The position numbers and the translations under genes were made by a program. Positions 16,655 through 25,569 of a DNA stretch of 64,000 nucleotides are shown one piece after another. Source of the DNA: Chitinophagaceae bacterium (GTDB lineage: Bacteria; Bacteroidota; Bacteroidia; Chitinophagales; Chitinophagaceae); the NCBI GenBank assembly GCA_014379345.1, contig JACMLY010000105.1, forward strand, positions 124,001-188,000, written 5' to 3'. The notes beneath the pieces were generated by a model. The model saw nothing but the letters and a program-made list of their open reading frames with translations, was not told the DNA's origin and did not search any database. The stretch's first letter is position 1, and each line of letters starts with the position of its first letter.

Positions 16655-18334
16655 ATGCATAAAATATTTATTGTATCTCTGCTGATACAATGCTTGTTTG
16701 TCAATGCCCGGCAAAATCCCATCCCCGTCAAAGGCAGTATTAAAGGGCCGTTTGCCTGGAAAAGTAAGATCTACCCTGGTACCGAACGGAATTATTGGTT
16801 ATACGTACCGCAACAGTACGAAGCAGCTAAGCCGGCCTGCGTAATGGTTGTTCAGGATGGGCTGTCACGGGCAAATGGCTGGAGATTGCCGGCAGTACTT
16901 GACTCGCTGATCGAAACAAAAGATATACCCGTTATGATAGGGATATTTATTGACCCCGGAATTGTTCCTTCCTCAGATACCAGCCACTATCCCCGCTTCA
17001 ATCGTAGTTTTGAGTATGATGCCCTCGGTGATAAATATGCCCGTTTTCTGTTAGAGGAGATCCTTCCGGAAGTCAGCCGGTCATACAATCTCAGCAAAGA
17101 TCCGGATCACAGATCCATTGCAGGCGCCAGTTCGGGCGCTATCTGCGCCTTTAATGTTGCCTGGGAACGTCCTGATGCGTTTCATCGCGTATTCAGTTCC
17201 ATTGGCACATATGTTGGACTCCGTGGCGGTCATGAATTCCCGACGCTTATCAGGAAAACAGAGGCAAAACCACTTCGTGTATTCCTCCAGGATGGTACCC
17301 GCGATAATAATATCTATGCGGGAGACTGGTGGGTCGCCAATCAGGACATGCTATCGGCATTTACATGGGCGGGTTATGAAGTGAACCATGCATGGGGAGA
17401 AGGCGGTGGACATGATAGCAGGCATACCCTAACCATCATCGCAGATGCTTTGAAATGGTTGTGGAAAAATTATCCGGCTGCTGTACAAACTCATACCGAT
17501 TCAATTAGCCGTACCAATCCTACAATAAAAGACCAGGAATGGCAGGAAATCAACATGCAAAGACAAAGACCCCAAACATTAGCCGTCAATCAATCAGGAG
17601 AATTATTTTTTTCGGATCAACAGTCCATCTATAGAAATAATGATACCGGCAATGCAATTTTATTCGCGACAATTCCAGGAAAATTAGCCGGAATGTCGTT
17701 CCATAGTGATGGAAGATTATATGTAAGCGATATAAAGCAACATAAAATAATATCTATCGGCACTGACGGATCATTTCAGGATGTAGCGACGGGCATTAAC
17801 GCTGATCTTATAACCATTTTCAACAAGGGAATTTACTTTAGCGAATCAGGAAAACGGCGTGTAGGATTTTATAGCTTCTCAAAAAAACAAGTGCAATATT
17901 CAACCGTTTCCGGTAACCCTACCGGTCTGGCTCACTCAGCTGAGCAGACATTTTTACATATCGGTTTCTATGATCAGCAATTGGGCTATTCTTTTAAGAT
18001 TATGGAAGACGGCACTCTTGCTTACGGCCAGGAGTATACTCACTACCATGTTCCTTATGGATCAACCGCACCCGGTACGACGGCAATGGTAACAGACACG
18101 GCAAATCTTTTGTATTCCGCCACATTCTCAGGTATCCAGATGTCTGACCAATTGGGAAGAATCAATTTTATTATTTCAAAGCCGGCAGAAAATATTACGG
18201 ATCTGAAAATTGGCGGTACCAATTTTAATATGATGTATGTAAGTTGTGATGGAAGACTATTTCGCAGGAAGATCAATACCAGGGGAGTTGTATCCTGGCT
18301 ACCCGGAGTGAAGCCACCCAAACCAAGACTATAA
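16655..18334 (+). CDS. Exported esterase fused to an SMP-30/gluconolactonase-like propeller
   Basis: From ATG 16655 the protein has 559 residues with signal peptide MHKIFIVSLLIQCLFVNA. The start at 16607 puts 16 residues before the signal and is rejected. Residues 30-290 form an alpha/beta hydrolase like esterase D or the Fes family: GASSG carries the putative nucleophile S159, and GEGGGHDSRH offers the histidine. Residues 310-555 are repeats such as LAVNQSGELFFSDQ, MSFHSDGRLYVSDI and GIYFSESGKRRVGFY, as in a six-bladed SMP-30/gluconolactonase propeller. Together they suggest periplasmic attack on an ester-decorated sugar or siderophore-like compound. The substrate is an inference. Confidence 0.82.
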   Translation: MHKIFIVSLLIQCLFVNARQNPIPVKGSIKGPFAWKSKIYPGTERNYWLYVPQQYEAAKPACVMVVQDGLSRANGWRLPAVLDSLIETKDIPVMIGIFIDPGIVPSSDTSHYPRFNRSFEYDALGDKYARFLLEEILPEVSRSYNLSKDPDHRSIAGASSGAICAFNVAWERPDAFHRVFSSIGTYVGLRGGHEFPTLIRKTEAKPLRVFLQDGTRDNNIYAGDWWVANQDMLSAFTWAGYEVNHAWGEGGGHDSRHTLTIIADALKWLWKNYPAAVQTHTDSISRTNPTIKDQEWQEINMQRQRPQTLAVNQSGELFFSDQQSIYRNNDTGNAILFATIPGKLAGMSFHSDGRLYVSDIKQHKIISIGTDGSFQDVATGINADLITIFNKGIYFSESGKRRVGFYSFSKKQVQYSTVSGNPTGLAHSAEQTFLHIGFYDQQLGYSFKIMEDGTLAYGQEYTHYHVPYGSTAPGTTAMVTDTANLLYSATFSGIQMSDQLGRINFIISKPAENITDLKIGGTNFNMMYVSCDGRLFRRKINTRGVVSWLPGVKPPKPRL

Positions 18335-18392
18335 TCAAGTAAATTGTAACAACATAAAAACATTATATCAAAAACTCTAAAATGAAACAAGA

Positions 18393-18887
18393 ATGAGCCT
18401 TGACAAATTTGAAATTTCAAAAACATCTGGCATTCATCAGCAATTAAGCCAGCTGGCGGGTGAATGGAAAGGGACTACTAAAACATGGTTTGAAGCAGAT
18501 CAACTAGGTGATGAATCCCCAATGGAAGGCACTATGAGGTCAGTTCTTGACGGACGATTTATTCTTTATGAATACCAGGGCAGCCTTGGCGGAAAAACTT
18601 TTAATGGCCTGGCTTTTATCGGTTTTAGTATCGGGAACGATCAATTTCAATTTGCGTGGATCGATAGTTTTCATATGGGTACAGGCATCATGTTCTCTGA
18701 AGGCAAAAAACCCGGAAAGCTTGTTTCAGTTCTGGGAAGCTATGGAGGTGCCGAAATGCCGGAACCATGGGGATGGCGGACAGAGATCGAGCTGAAGGAT
18801 AAGAATACATTGATCATCATTGCATATAATATTTCTCCTTCCGGGGAGGAAGCAAAAGCAACAGAAACGATTTATTCGCGTAAGTAA
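18393..18887 (+). CDS. DUF1579-family protein
   Basis: The 164-residue cytoplasmic protein contains the DUF1579 pattern LAGEWKGTTKTWFEAD, then SVLDGRFILYEYQGSLGGK, FNGLAFIGFSIGNDQFQFAWID and a terminal strand ending AKATETIYSRK. The fold is probably a small beta barrel of the lipocalin kind. Members are annotated only as conserved hypotheticals. There is no signal peptide. It starts 58 nt after the esterase and could be co-transcribed. Confidence 0.8.
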   Translation: MSLDKFEISKTSGIHQQLSQLAGEWKGTTKTWFEADQLGDESPMEGTMRSVLDGRFILYEYQGSLGGKTFNGLAFIGFSIGNDQFQFAWIDSFHMGTGIMFSEGKKPGKLVSVLGSYGGAEMPEPWGWRTEIELKDKNTLIIIAYNISPSGEEAKATETIYSRK

Positions 18888-18953
18888 TAACGGACAGTTT
18901 AACCGCTACGTTCCTCTTAACAAAGTTCTATCTTGAATACAAGCACCATTTGC

Positions 18954-20183
18954 ATGAATATACTAGCTCTGTTTTCCGTATTTGGAGCCAGCTCCTGCGA
19001 AGCCCAGGAGACAAACAGCATTCAACATGGAAATTTTACAATTCAAAGATCTGTACACACAGAAAAAGGAGGTGGTTCGGTACAGAATAAAAAATATGAT
19101 ACCAGAAGTTATCTTATCGAATATAGTATCCTGCACAAGGGCAGGAAAATAAGATTTCCCACCGGGTTACAAAAGGGTACATCGTACAATTATCCGTGGC
19201 GGGTATATATTTTACAGGAGGCCCCTGTGCCGACTTTGCTTGCAGGCAGTCAGAATATGTTCCTTATCACTGAAGAAAAAGGAAATGTAAAAGTTACCCG
19301 GCTGAATCATCATCCATCTACTTTTGGATCTGTTCAATGGCTTGACAATAACAACGGTCAACCCGGTGATGAAATGCAAATTCTCGATCCTCAAAATGAT
19401 GATCGCATCGATAGCTCAATCGCTTTAACAGGAGGAAATCATTTATTAATTAATAGGTTTACAGTTTTGGAAATAGCGACGCTTGCCCGATACCCCTTCA
19501 ATAAAAAAAATATCTATGAATACAAAGGCTGGAGGATATCATTAGAAACCGCAACCGGCTATGAAATAGCTGTAGGGTTTTCGAACAAGTTTAACCAGGT
19601 CGTTTTCAGGGCGCTGAAAGCAGACGATAAAGTTGAAGGCAGATATTATTATGCACTTATAACATTTGACTATACAAATGATATGATCGATACCATTCTT
19701 TTTGACAGAACACAGCTGCATGTAGAAAGTATCGATGCTGTGAATTCCGGTTGGGTCGGTAACTATTTTATATGGGAAAATAGAAAATTAAAATTGACTC
19801 CCGGTATCCATCCTCCACCCTGGAAAGGAAAATTGAATTTTACTGATAAATCCTTTATCAATTATGAATTGTATCCGGTAAAAGAATCAATGCTGACTGT
19901 ATTCCTTGATTTTTTAAAACGATCTTCCTCATCCGGTGAATTTTCACTGACCGATGAAACCGATAAGCAATCCAGCCAGATCCTGTACAAAATAAACATT
20001 CAGAATAAATCATTTCATCTAACTTATGATACCAGGGAACTGAAACTGGTATTTGATCGTCATTTCAATGAAGTGCATTCTGATGTATACCGGAATATAA
20101 TTGTTTCAATGGGAAATAGCTTCAATGAAGAACTGTCACTGGGCAGACACCAGGATCATTTTGGAAAATATAAAAACGATTAA
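18954..20183 (+). CDS. Putative lipoprotein of unknown function
   Basis: From ATG 18954 this encodes 409 residues. MNILALFSVFGASSC is a short lipoprotein signal with Cys15 as the lipidation site; an ATG at 18933 adds seven residues and is also possible. The mature protein is beta-rich (DTRSYLIEYSILHKGRKIRF, YPFNKKNIYEYKGWRISLET) with no recognisable catalytic motif. I do not recognise the family. It precedes the PagL-like gene by 30 nt, so the two probably form an operon acting at the cell envelope. Confidence 0.7.
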   Translation: MNILALFSVFGASSCEAQETNSIQHGNFTIQRSVHTEKGGGSVQNKKYDTRSYLIEYSILHKGRKIRFPTGLQKGTSYNYPWRVYILQEAPVPTLLAGSQNMFLITEEKGNVKVTRLNHHPSTFGSVQWLDNNNGQPGDEMQILDPQNDDRIDSSIALTGGNHLLINRFTVLEIATLARYPFNKKNIYEYKGWRISLETATGYEIAVGFSNKFNQVVFRALKADDKVEGRYYYALITFDYTNDMIDTILFDRTQLHVESIDAVNSGWVGNYFIWENRKLKLTPGIHPPPWKGKLNFTDKSFINYELYPVKESMLTVFLDFLKRSSSSGEFSLTDETDKQSSQILYKINIQNKSFHLTYDTRELKLVFDRHFNEVHSDVYRNIIVSMGNSFNEELSLGRHQDHFGKYKND

Positions 20184-20213
20184 AAGTTTTGTCAAAACTG
20201 CTAAAGAAGAATA

Positions 20214-21416
20214 ATGGGGAGAAAGTTTTTGAAAATAGTTTTACCGGCGATGATTTTAACTGCCATGAATTGTAAAATTTCCGCTCAGGACACCCGGACT
20301 CAATATCCTCGTTTTTTGTCGAGATCTTATATTGGTTTGAATATGGGCTATATTAATTATCCATTTTCAAGTTTGCAGCTTGAACCCGGGTTCCGGGCTG
20401 AATCAATTCGCATCCCGCATCTTGCCTTGCAGGTATTGTTACTGGGCCATCATTTCAATAAGAATTTATCTGCCCAGATCAGTTATATGCGTCCTGTAAA
20501 TTGGGTAGAATATAAAAATATTAATGAGGACAAATACATCCACTATGTTTGGATGAATGTAGCCGGCCTTACCGTGAAATACCGCCTGCCGGTTACTAAA
20601 AAAATCTCCCTGTACGGTGAAGGGGGTCTGGCTGTGATTACCCGTAAAGGATTTAAATTCGGAAATACGGATGTTGTAAAAGATGCCAACTATGCATCGG
20701 TTCTTTTGGGAACTGGCTTACAATATCAATTAAATAAAAATTTTGATCTCAAATTGTCGGCTTCATATTCTCCCCGGCATTCAAAAGAAAACCAGCCATC
20801 TATGGTGTTTTATTCAAGTGGCTTCAATTACAATATGCGCGCCCTGTCGACAGAACGTGTTGAAAAAAACTCCAATACGGGCTTTATATTTCCTGCAAAT
20901 CTTATACAGCTTGGGTATAGTACCAATCATTATAGCTATGGTGCAAATGATTTTGTATCGAAAGGCGCCATACCCATATTCTGGGGTGGAGAGGCCGAAG
21001 TAGAAAAGGGATTTTCATTGCATTATCAACGCAATATTTTTCACGGCCGCAAATTGTTTTCGCTAGACTGGGGAACAAGCCTTTCATATTGGCAGAGCAA
21101 AAAGAATAAGGATAAATTTTATACTTTATCTGTATTCCCGGTTTTCAGGTTCACCTTTCTTCGCACAAACCCGGCCGATATTTATTTCTATTATTCGGTG
21201 GCTGGCCCGACATTTATTTCAAAAACCACCATCGATAATATCAATACCGGCAAACATTTTACGTTCCAGGACCTGATGGGGATCGGAACCTTCGCCGGAA
21301 AGAACAGGCAGGTAAATGCTGAGATCAGGATCGGGCATTATTCTAACGGGAATATATTCCCGCAAAATGATGGCGTAAAAATCCCTCTTACATTCAATCT
21401 CGGTTACACCTTTTAG
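20214..21416 (+). CDS. Outer-membrane protein with C-terminal PagL-like (lipid A deacylase) domain
   Basis: The 400-residue protein has a lipoprotein-like or ordinary signal (LPAMILTAMNCKISAQ). Alternating beta strands with aromatic girdles run to the C-terminal Phe, as expected for a barrel. The last 90 residues resemble PagL: FQDLMGIGTFAGKNRQVNAE and RIGHYSNGNIFPQNDGV, which has the H-x-S dyad (about H375, S377). PagL removes the 3-O acyl chain from lipid A. The position I expect to be the catalytic glutamate, after NDG, is Lys here. The N-terminal 200 residues resemble a second barrel-like domain. Activity is therefore uncertain. Confidence 0.7.
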   Translation: MGRKFLKIVLPAMILTAMNCKISAQDTRTQYPRFLSRSYIGLNMGYINYPFSSLQLEPGFRAESIRIPHLALQVLLLGHHFNKNLSAQISYMRPVNWVEYKNINEDKYIHYVWMNVAGLTVKYRLPVTKKISLYGEGGLAVITRKGFKFGNTDVVKDANYASVLLGTGLQYQLNKNFDLKLSASYSPRHSKENQPSMVFYSSGFNYNMRALSTERVEKNSNTGFIFPANLIQLGYSTNHYSYGANDFVSKGAIPIFWGGEAEVEKGFSLHYQRNIFHGRKLFSLDWGTSLSYWQSKKNKDKFYTLSVFPVFRFTFLRTNPADIYFYYSVAGPTFISKTTIDNINTGKHFTFQDLMGIGTFAGKNRQVNAEIRIGHYSNGNIFPQNDGVKIPLTFNLGYTF

Positions 21417-21422
21417 CGAGCT

Positions 21423-21480
21423 TTTGTGTCTTAGTGCCTTCGTGGCTGAAAAAATTGCCACGAAGGCACTAAGACACAAA
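21423..21480. repeat. Perfect 24-bp inverted repeat
   Basis: TTTGTGTCTTAGTGCC... (21423-21446) and its exact reverse complement (21457-21480) enclose 10 nt. It lies between the convergent PagL-like and MFS genes, 6 nt after the former's stop. Half of the arm reappears at 53020-53062. It could serve as a terminator-like hairpin, but the length and perfection exceed that need. Confidence 0.9.
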
Positions 21481-21515
21481 GGAAGGGCACGAAGATGCGG
21501 TTATTAAATAATACA

Positions 21516-22721
21516 CTATCGTGAGTATTTATGGAGCAAAAAGAATCCAAAGGCTGTTAATACACACAGTGCTCCAACGAGCCACCACAGCAAAGGGAAA
21601 CCCGACCGGTCAGCTATTAAGGAGCCGAACAAGGGTCCGCAGGTCTGTGCCGTTGCCCATGCAATGGTATACAATCCTGCATACTGACCGCGGTTATGAT
21701 CTGCGCTGCGGCTGATCCAGAAAGCATTCATGAAAGGCATCGACAATATTTCACCAAAAGTTATCAGTAATATCATACATACTGCCAGGAGATGTGTAAT
21801 GGTAAAAAAGTTCAGCATCAGGTAAGAGATCCCGCAAAGCAAAACACCGCAAAAAATATAAAAAGTGTTCTTTCTTTTTCCCTCTAGTTTGAACACCAGA
21901 ATCATTTCAATAAAAGTAATTACCAGTCCATTCACTGCCATTAAGAACCCGATATACGATTCAGAAAAGGACAGGTCTTTTTTAAAATAAACCGTTAGGG
22001 TAGAGAACATCTGAAAAAAGCAGGTAGCAAACAATATGGTAAGCAAAATGAAAATGAGATAAAATTTGTCCTTATGGGCCGACAAGGAACCAACCGGTTT
22101 TTGTTTTATTGCAACAGGCTTCACGTAATTGGAAGAGGGCGGTAAAAAATAAAGTAATAAAAGCGCCGCAACAATATTGGTTAACCCATCTACCCAAAAT
22201 AGCAAGATATAGCTGTGCGACGCAATATATCCGCCAACGGCGCCGCCTACAGCCCACCCAAGGTTAATAGCCAGGCGATTGAGAGCATAAGACCGTGTTC
22301 TGTTATTTTCCTTACTATATGCAGCTACTGCAGTCGCATTTGCTGGTCGAAAAGCTTCATTGACCAGGCTCAGTAAAAAACTGAACAGGCAAATTAGTGG
22401 ATAGCTTTTCATCTGGCCCAGAACGATAAACAAAATGCCACCACCGATCAGTGTACATACCTGAACAGGATAAAAACCTGCCTTATCTGTGATCCTGCCA
22501 CCGAAAAATCCACCAGCTACGGCTCCTAATCCGAATAGTCCCATCACAATACCAGCCTCGCCAATGCTATATCCCATTACAGGAGTAGTCATGTAAATGC
22601 TCATGAATGGCACTACCATCGTACCACTCCTGTTCACCAGCATGATCATTGACAACCACCAGGTAGAAGCTGACAAGCCACTATATGCGTTTTTATATAG
22701 CGAAACTGTTTTGGCAAACAT
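21516..22721 (-). CDS. Major facilitator superfamily transporter
   Basis: The 401 residues form twelve hydrophobic segments. The cytoplasmic loop motif between helices 2 and 3 appears as GGFFGGRITDKAGFYPVQ. VNEAFRPANATAVAAYSKENNRTRSYAL lies in the helix 4-5 region. The pattern fits the drug:H+ antiporter-type MFS exporters with unknown substrate. The gene stands alone. The T-rich region upstream has TATTTTGAC, one base short of the -7 consensus. Confidence 0.88.
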   Translation of the reverse strand: MFAKTVSLYKNAYSGLSASTWWLSMIMLVNRSGTMVVPFMSIYMTTPVMGYSIGEAGIVMGLFGLGAVAGGFFGGRITDKAGFYPVQVCTLIGGGILFIVLGQMKSYPLICLFSFLLSLVNEAFRPANATAVAAYSKENNRTRSYALNRLAINLGWAVGGAVGGYIASHSYILLFWVDGLTNIVAALLLLYFLPPSSNYVKPVAIKQKPVGSLSAHKDKFYLIFILLTILFATCFFQMFSTLTVYFKKDLSFSESYIGFLMAVNGLVITFIEMILVFKLEGKRKNTFYIFCGVLLCGISYLMLNFFTITHLLAVCMILLITFGEILSMPFMNAFWISRSADHNRGQYAGLYTIAWATAQTCGPLFGSLIADRSGFPLLWWLVGALCVLTAFGFFLLHKYSR

Positions 22722-22796
22722 GCGGCGAAGTTATAATGCAGATGTCAAAATAATGATTTCAAAAATCTGCACGAAGAAGTATAAATGCAAAAAGCG

Positions 22797-22828
22797 CAGA
22801 GGTCAAACCTTGCGCTTTAATATGATAA
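22797..22828 (-). terminator. Intrinsic terminator after the DUF4197 gene
   Basis: Reading the minus strand, AAAGCGCA/TGCGCTTT arms (22821-22828 and 22801-22808), with extra AGG/CCT pairing inside, are followed by a T5 run. It is 25 nt downstream of the DUF4197 stop and also insulates the MFS gene. Confidence 0.75.
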
Positions 22829-22852
22829 TTATTAAATGTTGGTAGTACTATC

Positions 22853-23593
22853 TTAACTTCCAAAAACTTTCTTTAGAACATCATTCACCCTCGCTGCAGG
22901 ATTCTTCCTGATCTGTTGTTCTTCAAGGGCAACCTGATAAAATAATCCGCTCAAAGCCCGATCTGTTACAAAACCTGAAAGATCAGTATTTATTTTTCTG
23001 AACGTTGTTGGCAATTTGTTATACGTTTCAAAAACACTTTTCCAATGTTTGGTAGCGCCAGTTTTTTGAAGAGCTTCATCAATAACCGGTTTAAAGGCTG
23101 TAGTCAATGCAGTAAGGGTTTTTCCTTTTAAATAAGATGTAGCTGCAGTATCTGTTCCTCTCAAAATACCCAGTGCATCCTGAAAGCCCATTTGCTTGAT
23201 TGCATCAATAAAAATAGGAGCTGCTGATTTTGATGCTTCTTCGGCCGCCCGGTTCATAGATAAAATGGCATCATCAACCAACTGTCCCATTCCCGCATTA
23301 CGAAGCGTTGTTTCTACTTTCTTTGCCTCATCCGGCATCAATACTTTTATAGCAGCATTTGCAAAAAAACCATTCAGTGCAGAAAGCTTACCCGAACTAT
23401 TTTGAGCGCCGACAGATAAAGCTTCTTTCAAACCTGCAATAATTTCATCATTCGATAATGAGCTACCGCCCCCTTTTGCCTTGCCGAATGCCGTTCCCGC
23501 TTTTTTAAGAAGCCCTCCTCCTGAAGATTCTTTTTGCTGGGAATAAGAAAAAAATGAAGTTGCTAGTAATAACGGTAAGATGATTTTTTTCAT
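22853..23593 (-). CDS. Exported DUF4197-family protein
   Basis: The 246 residues start with signal peptide MKKIILPLLLATSFFSYSQQ and a Gly/Lys-rich linker (KKAGTAFGKAKGGGSS). The DUF4197 domain then begins at LSNDEIIAGLKEALSVGAQ and includes KVLMPDEAKKVETTLRNAGM and RGTDTAATSYLKGKT. It ends GLFYQVALEEQQIRKNPAAR. It is an all-helical periplasmic protein with no known activity, present across Proteobacteria and Bacteroidota. A terminator follows. Confidence 0.88.
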   Translation of the reverse strand: MKKIILPLLLATSFFSYSQQKESSGGGLLKKAGTAFGKAKGGGSSLSNDEIIAGLKEALSVGAQNSSGKLSALNGFFANAAIKVLMPDEAKKVETTLRNAGMGQLVDDAILSMNRAAEEASKSAAPIFIDAIKQMGFQDALGILRGTDTAATSYLKGKTLTALTTAFKPVIDEALQKTGATKHWKSVFETYNKLPTTFRKINTDLSGFVTDRALSGLFYQVALEEQQIRKNPAARVNDVLKKVFGS

Positions 23594-23654
23594 AGAGAGA
23601 TTTATTTCCGCTAAATAACGCCGGAATAGCGGAAAAAATTTGTTAAGCTTCTAA

Positions 23655-24092
23655 TTATTTTATCCATTCAAAGTTTTCGGCTCGGGGCATTATGTTAAAA
23701 GCATCACGGGCAAGTTCAGGGGGTATCGTAAGTTTACGTTTAATGGCATCGATCCAGGCCCCATCCAGGACAAGTGTTGCCGCCAATTCACCATTTCTTA
23801 TGATCTTGTGCTGAATGGTCCATCTCGAATGGTCTGATCTGGACTTTAACAGTTGCAAATCAATGGTTACTGCATCACCCAGCTTTATTTCCCGCCTGAA
23901 AATGCATTCTTCACGGAAAAGGATGGGGCCAAAATGATGCCCGGTAAAGAAGGCAGTTGTGATCCCATTTTCGTTAAGAAAACAGATTCTTGAGTAGGCC
24001 CCATAATCATAGTAGGTAGAATGCCTCACATGGTAATTTGGATCGAGATCAGACCAGCGTACGTCGATGGGCCTCAAAAATGAATTTGACAT
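23655..24092 (-). CDS. Acyl-CoA thioesterase, hotdog fold
   Basis: The 145-residue protein opens RPIDVRWSDLDPNYHVRHSTYYDYG, the 4-hydroxybenzoyl-CoA thioesterase pattern in which the aspartate of DLDPN acts in catalysis. FFTGHHFGPILFREECIFRREIKLGD forms the central helix and strand. The enzyme cleaves a fatty or aromatic acyl-CoA to the free acid in the cytoplasm. Which acyl group it takes cannot be told from the sequence. It lies 61 nt upstream of DUF4197 on the same strand. Confidence 0.85.
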   Translation of the reverse strand: MSNSFLRPIDVRWSDLDPNYHVRHSTYYDYGAYSRICFLNENGITTAFFTGHHFGPILFREECIFRREIKLGDAVTIDLQLLKSRSDHSRWTIQHKIIRNGELAATLVLDGAWIDAIKRKLTIPPELARDAFNIMPRAENFEWIK

Positions 24093-24176
24093 AGTTATTA
24101 GGTAAATTGTTAGCTGATAAATAAGTTATTGCGTGTTAATAATTCTTTTTATTTTTCTAAAGAATCCAGCGGCAAT

Positions 24177-24518
24177 ATGCAAAAAATAATGGCTCTTATT
24201 TTCCTGACGATTTTTTCTGCCATACAACATGGCAAATTAATCAGTTATTGGAATTGTAAGATCACCAATACCAGTGATACCAGGGCGGTTCAGTGTGATT
24301 GCGAAAAAATATTAACGGATACGAACGGTGATCAGGATTCAAATCTTTTATCACGCACACACGTGAAAGATAAAACCGAAGAATGGTTAAACATTTACAA
24401 ATACCCCTGTTCACCCAAAAAATGTCTTATACCTGCAAACAGCAATGTTTACGTAATATCAAGTTCTCCCACGGCCGGATTTACCAGGCATGTATTTCAA
24501 CCTCCGAAAATTTCCTGA
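24177..24518 (+). CDS. Small secreted cysteine-containing protein, unknown
   Basis: From ATG 24177 this encodes 113 residues. MQKIMALIFLTIFSAIQHGK is an export signal, and the TTG start at 24129 would bury it. The mature part has spaced cysteines (WNCK, VQCDCEKIL, YPCSPKKC) that could form disulfides in the periplasm, and ends SPTAGFTRHVFQPPKIS. I do not recognise the family. It shares a short intergenic region with the divergent thioesterase gene. Confidence 0.6.
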   Translation: MQKIMALIFLTIFSAIQHGKLISYWNCKITNTSDTRAVQCDCEKILTDTNGDQDSNLLSRTHVKDKTEEWLNIYKYPCSPKKCLIPANSNVYVISSSPTAGFTRHVFQPPKIS

Positions 24519-24556
24519 GCTTTCTTATCCCCTTCGTTCAAAATATCGACCTCATT

Positions 24557-24577
24557 TGGTGAATTCTGCATTCACCA
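24557..24577. other. 8-bp perfect hairpin TGGTGAAT/ATTCACCA
   Basis: The stem closes a 5-nt loop. No T run follows, so it is a poor intrinsic terminator. It sits 33 nt upstream of the thioredoxin-like gene, just before TATCTATTTG, which resembles a -7 box, and could be an operator. Confidence 0.35.
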
Positions 24578-24609
24578 GATATCTATTTGTCATACAATAA
24601 AAAAAATTT

Positions 24610-25518
24610 ATGAAAGTCATTCACATCATGCTTGTTTTAGTTTTATATATATACAGCATCTCCTGTCACACTCAAACGGCTGTACAATCAACCACGACAA
24701 ATCGCGAAAGTGTAGATTCGCGTGGCAACCTGATTCTTCTCGGAAAATCAACTAAAGAAAGATTACAGCAGGAACCATTCTCTTCCTGGTTCAACAAAAA
24801 TTACCAGGATTATGAAATTGACTCGGCCACGGCAGAAAAATTGAAGACCAAATTAAAAAATAAAAGGTTCGTGATCTTTATGGGAACTTGGTGTGGTGAT
24901 AGCAGGCAGGAAGTTCCAAAGATCTACAGGTTGCTGGAGTATTGCGCAGTACCCACCTCCAACATACAGTTGGTTAACCTCGATATTCACGATTCGGTGT
25001 ATAAGCAAAGTCCAACTCATGAAGAGAAAGGCCTGGATATTCACCGGGTGCCCGATCTGCTGATCTATGAAAACAAGACCGAAATAGGTAGGATCGTAGA
25101 AAAGCCTGTCAATTCCTGGGAGAGAGACCTGCTTGCGATTGTTGAGGGCGAGAAGTATCAGCACAATTACCCGGTAGTTGCCCACTTTCAAAAGCTCTTT
25201 CAATCCGTATCAGTGGATAAAATTGAAAAACACATCGCAAAAATTGCAGATTCACTCAAGTTGCATATTACAAAAAATGAAGGATTGCAATCATATGGAA
25301 CTATTTTGCTTGCTGACGGTCAACACGCAAAAGCGCTTATTATATTAAGATTGAATACCCTACTTTATCCCGCCAGTGCCAATGGCTTTGCGGCCTTGGG
25401 TGATGCATATATAAAGACTGCTGAGAGATCAAAGGCCAAAGAAAATTATGATCAGGCCTTGCGTATTCAGCCGACACATGAGAAGGCTGCAATGATGTTG
25501 ACACAATTAATGAAGTGA
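24610..25518 (+). CDS. Lipoprotein with thioredoxin-like and TPR domains
   Basis: The 302 residues begin with a lipoprotein signal (MKVIHIMLVLVLYIYSISC). A thioredoxin-fold domain (about 60-185) contains RFVIFMGTWCGDSRQEVPK. The active site has only the first cysteine: CGDS in place of CxxC. Residues 200-302 form TPR-like helices ending LRIQPTHEKAAMMLTQLMK. A single-Cys site suits binding, mixed-disulfide or peroxidase roles rather than disulfide exchange. It sits in the periplasm on a lipid anchor. It precedes the FKBP gene by 51 nt, but the latter has its own promoter box. Confidence 0.78.
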   Translation: MKVIHIMLVLVLYIYSISCHTQTAVQSTTTNRESVDSRGNLILLGKSTKERLQQEPFSSWFNKNYQDYEIDSATAEKLKTKLKNKRFVIFMGTWCGDSRQEVPKIYRLLEYCAVPTSNIQLVNLDIHDSVYKQSPTHEEKGLDIHRVPDLLIYENKTEIGRIVEKPVNSWERDLLAIVEGEKYQHNYPVVAHFQKLFQSVSVDKIEKHIAKIADSLKLHITKNEGLQSYGTILLADGQHAKALIILRLNTLLYPASANGFAALGDAYIKTAERSKAKENYDQALRIQPTHEKAAMMLTQLMK

Positions 25519-25543
25519 AGTTCCCGTTTTACTCCTATTATAT

Positions 25544-25551
25544 TATTTTTG
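25544..25551 (+). promoter_or_regulatory. Promoter -7 box for the FKBP gene
   Basis: TATTTTTG is an exact TAnnTTTG match, 18 nt before the ATG. The -33 position is T-rich but lacks a clear TTG. Confidence 0.5.
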
Positions 25552-25569
25552 CGCCTTAAAATATTTTGA

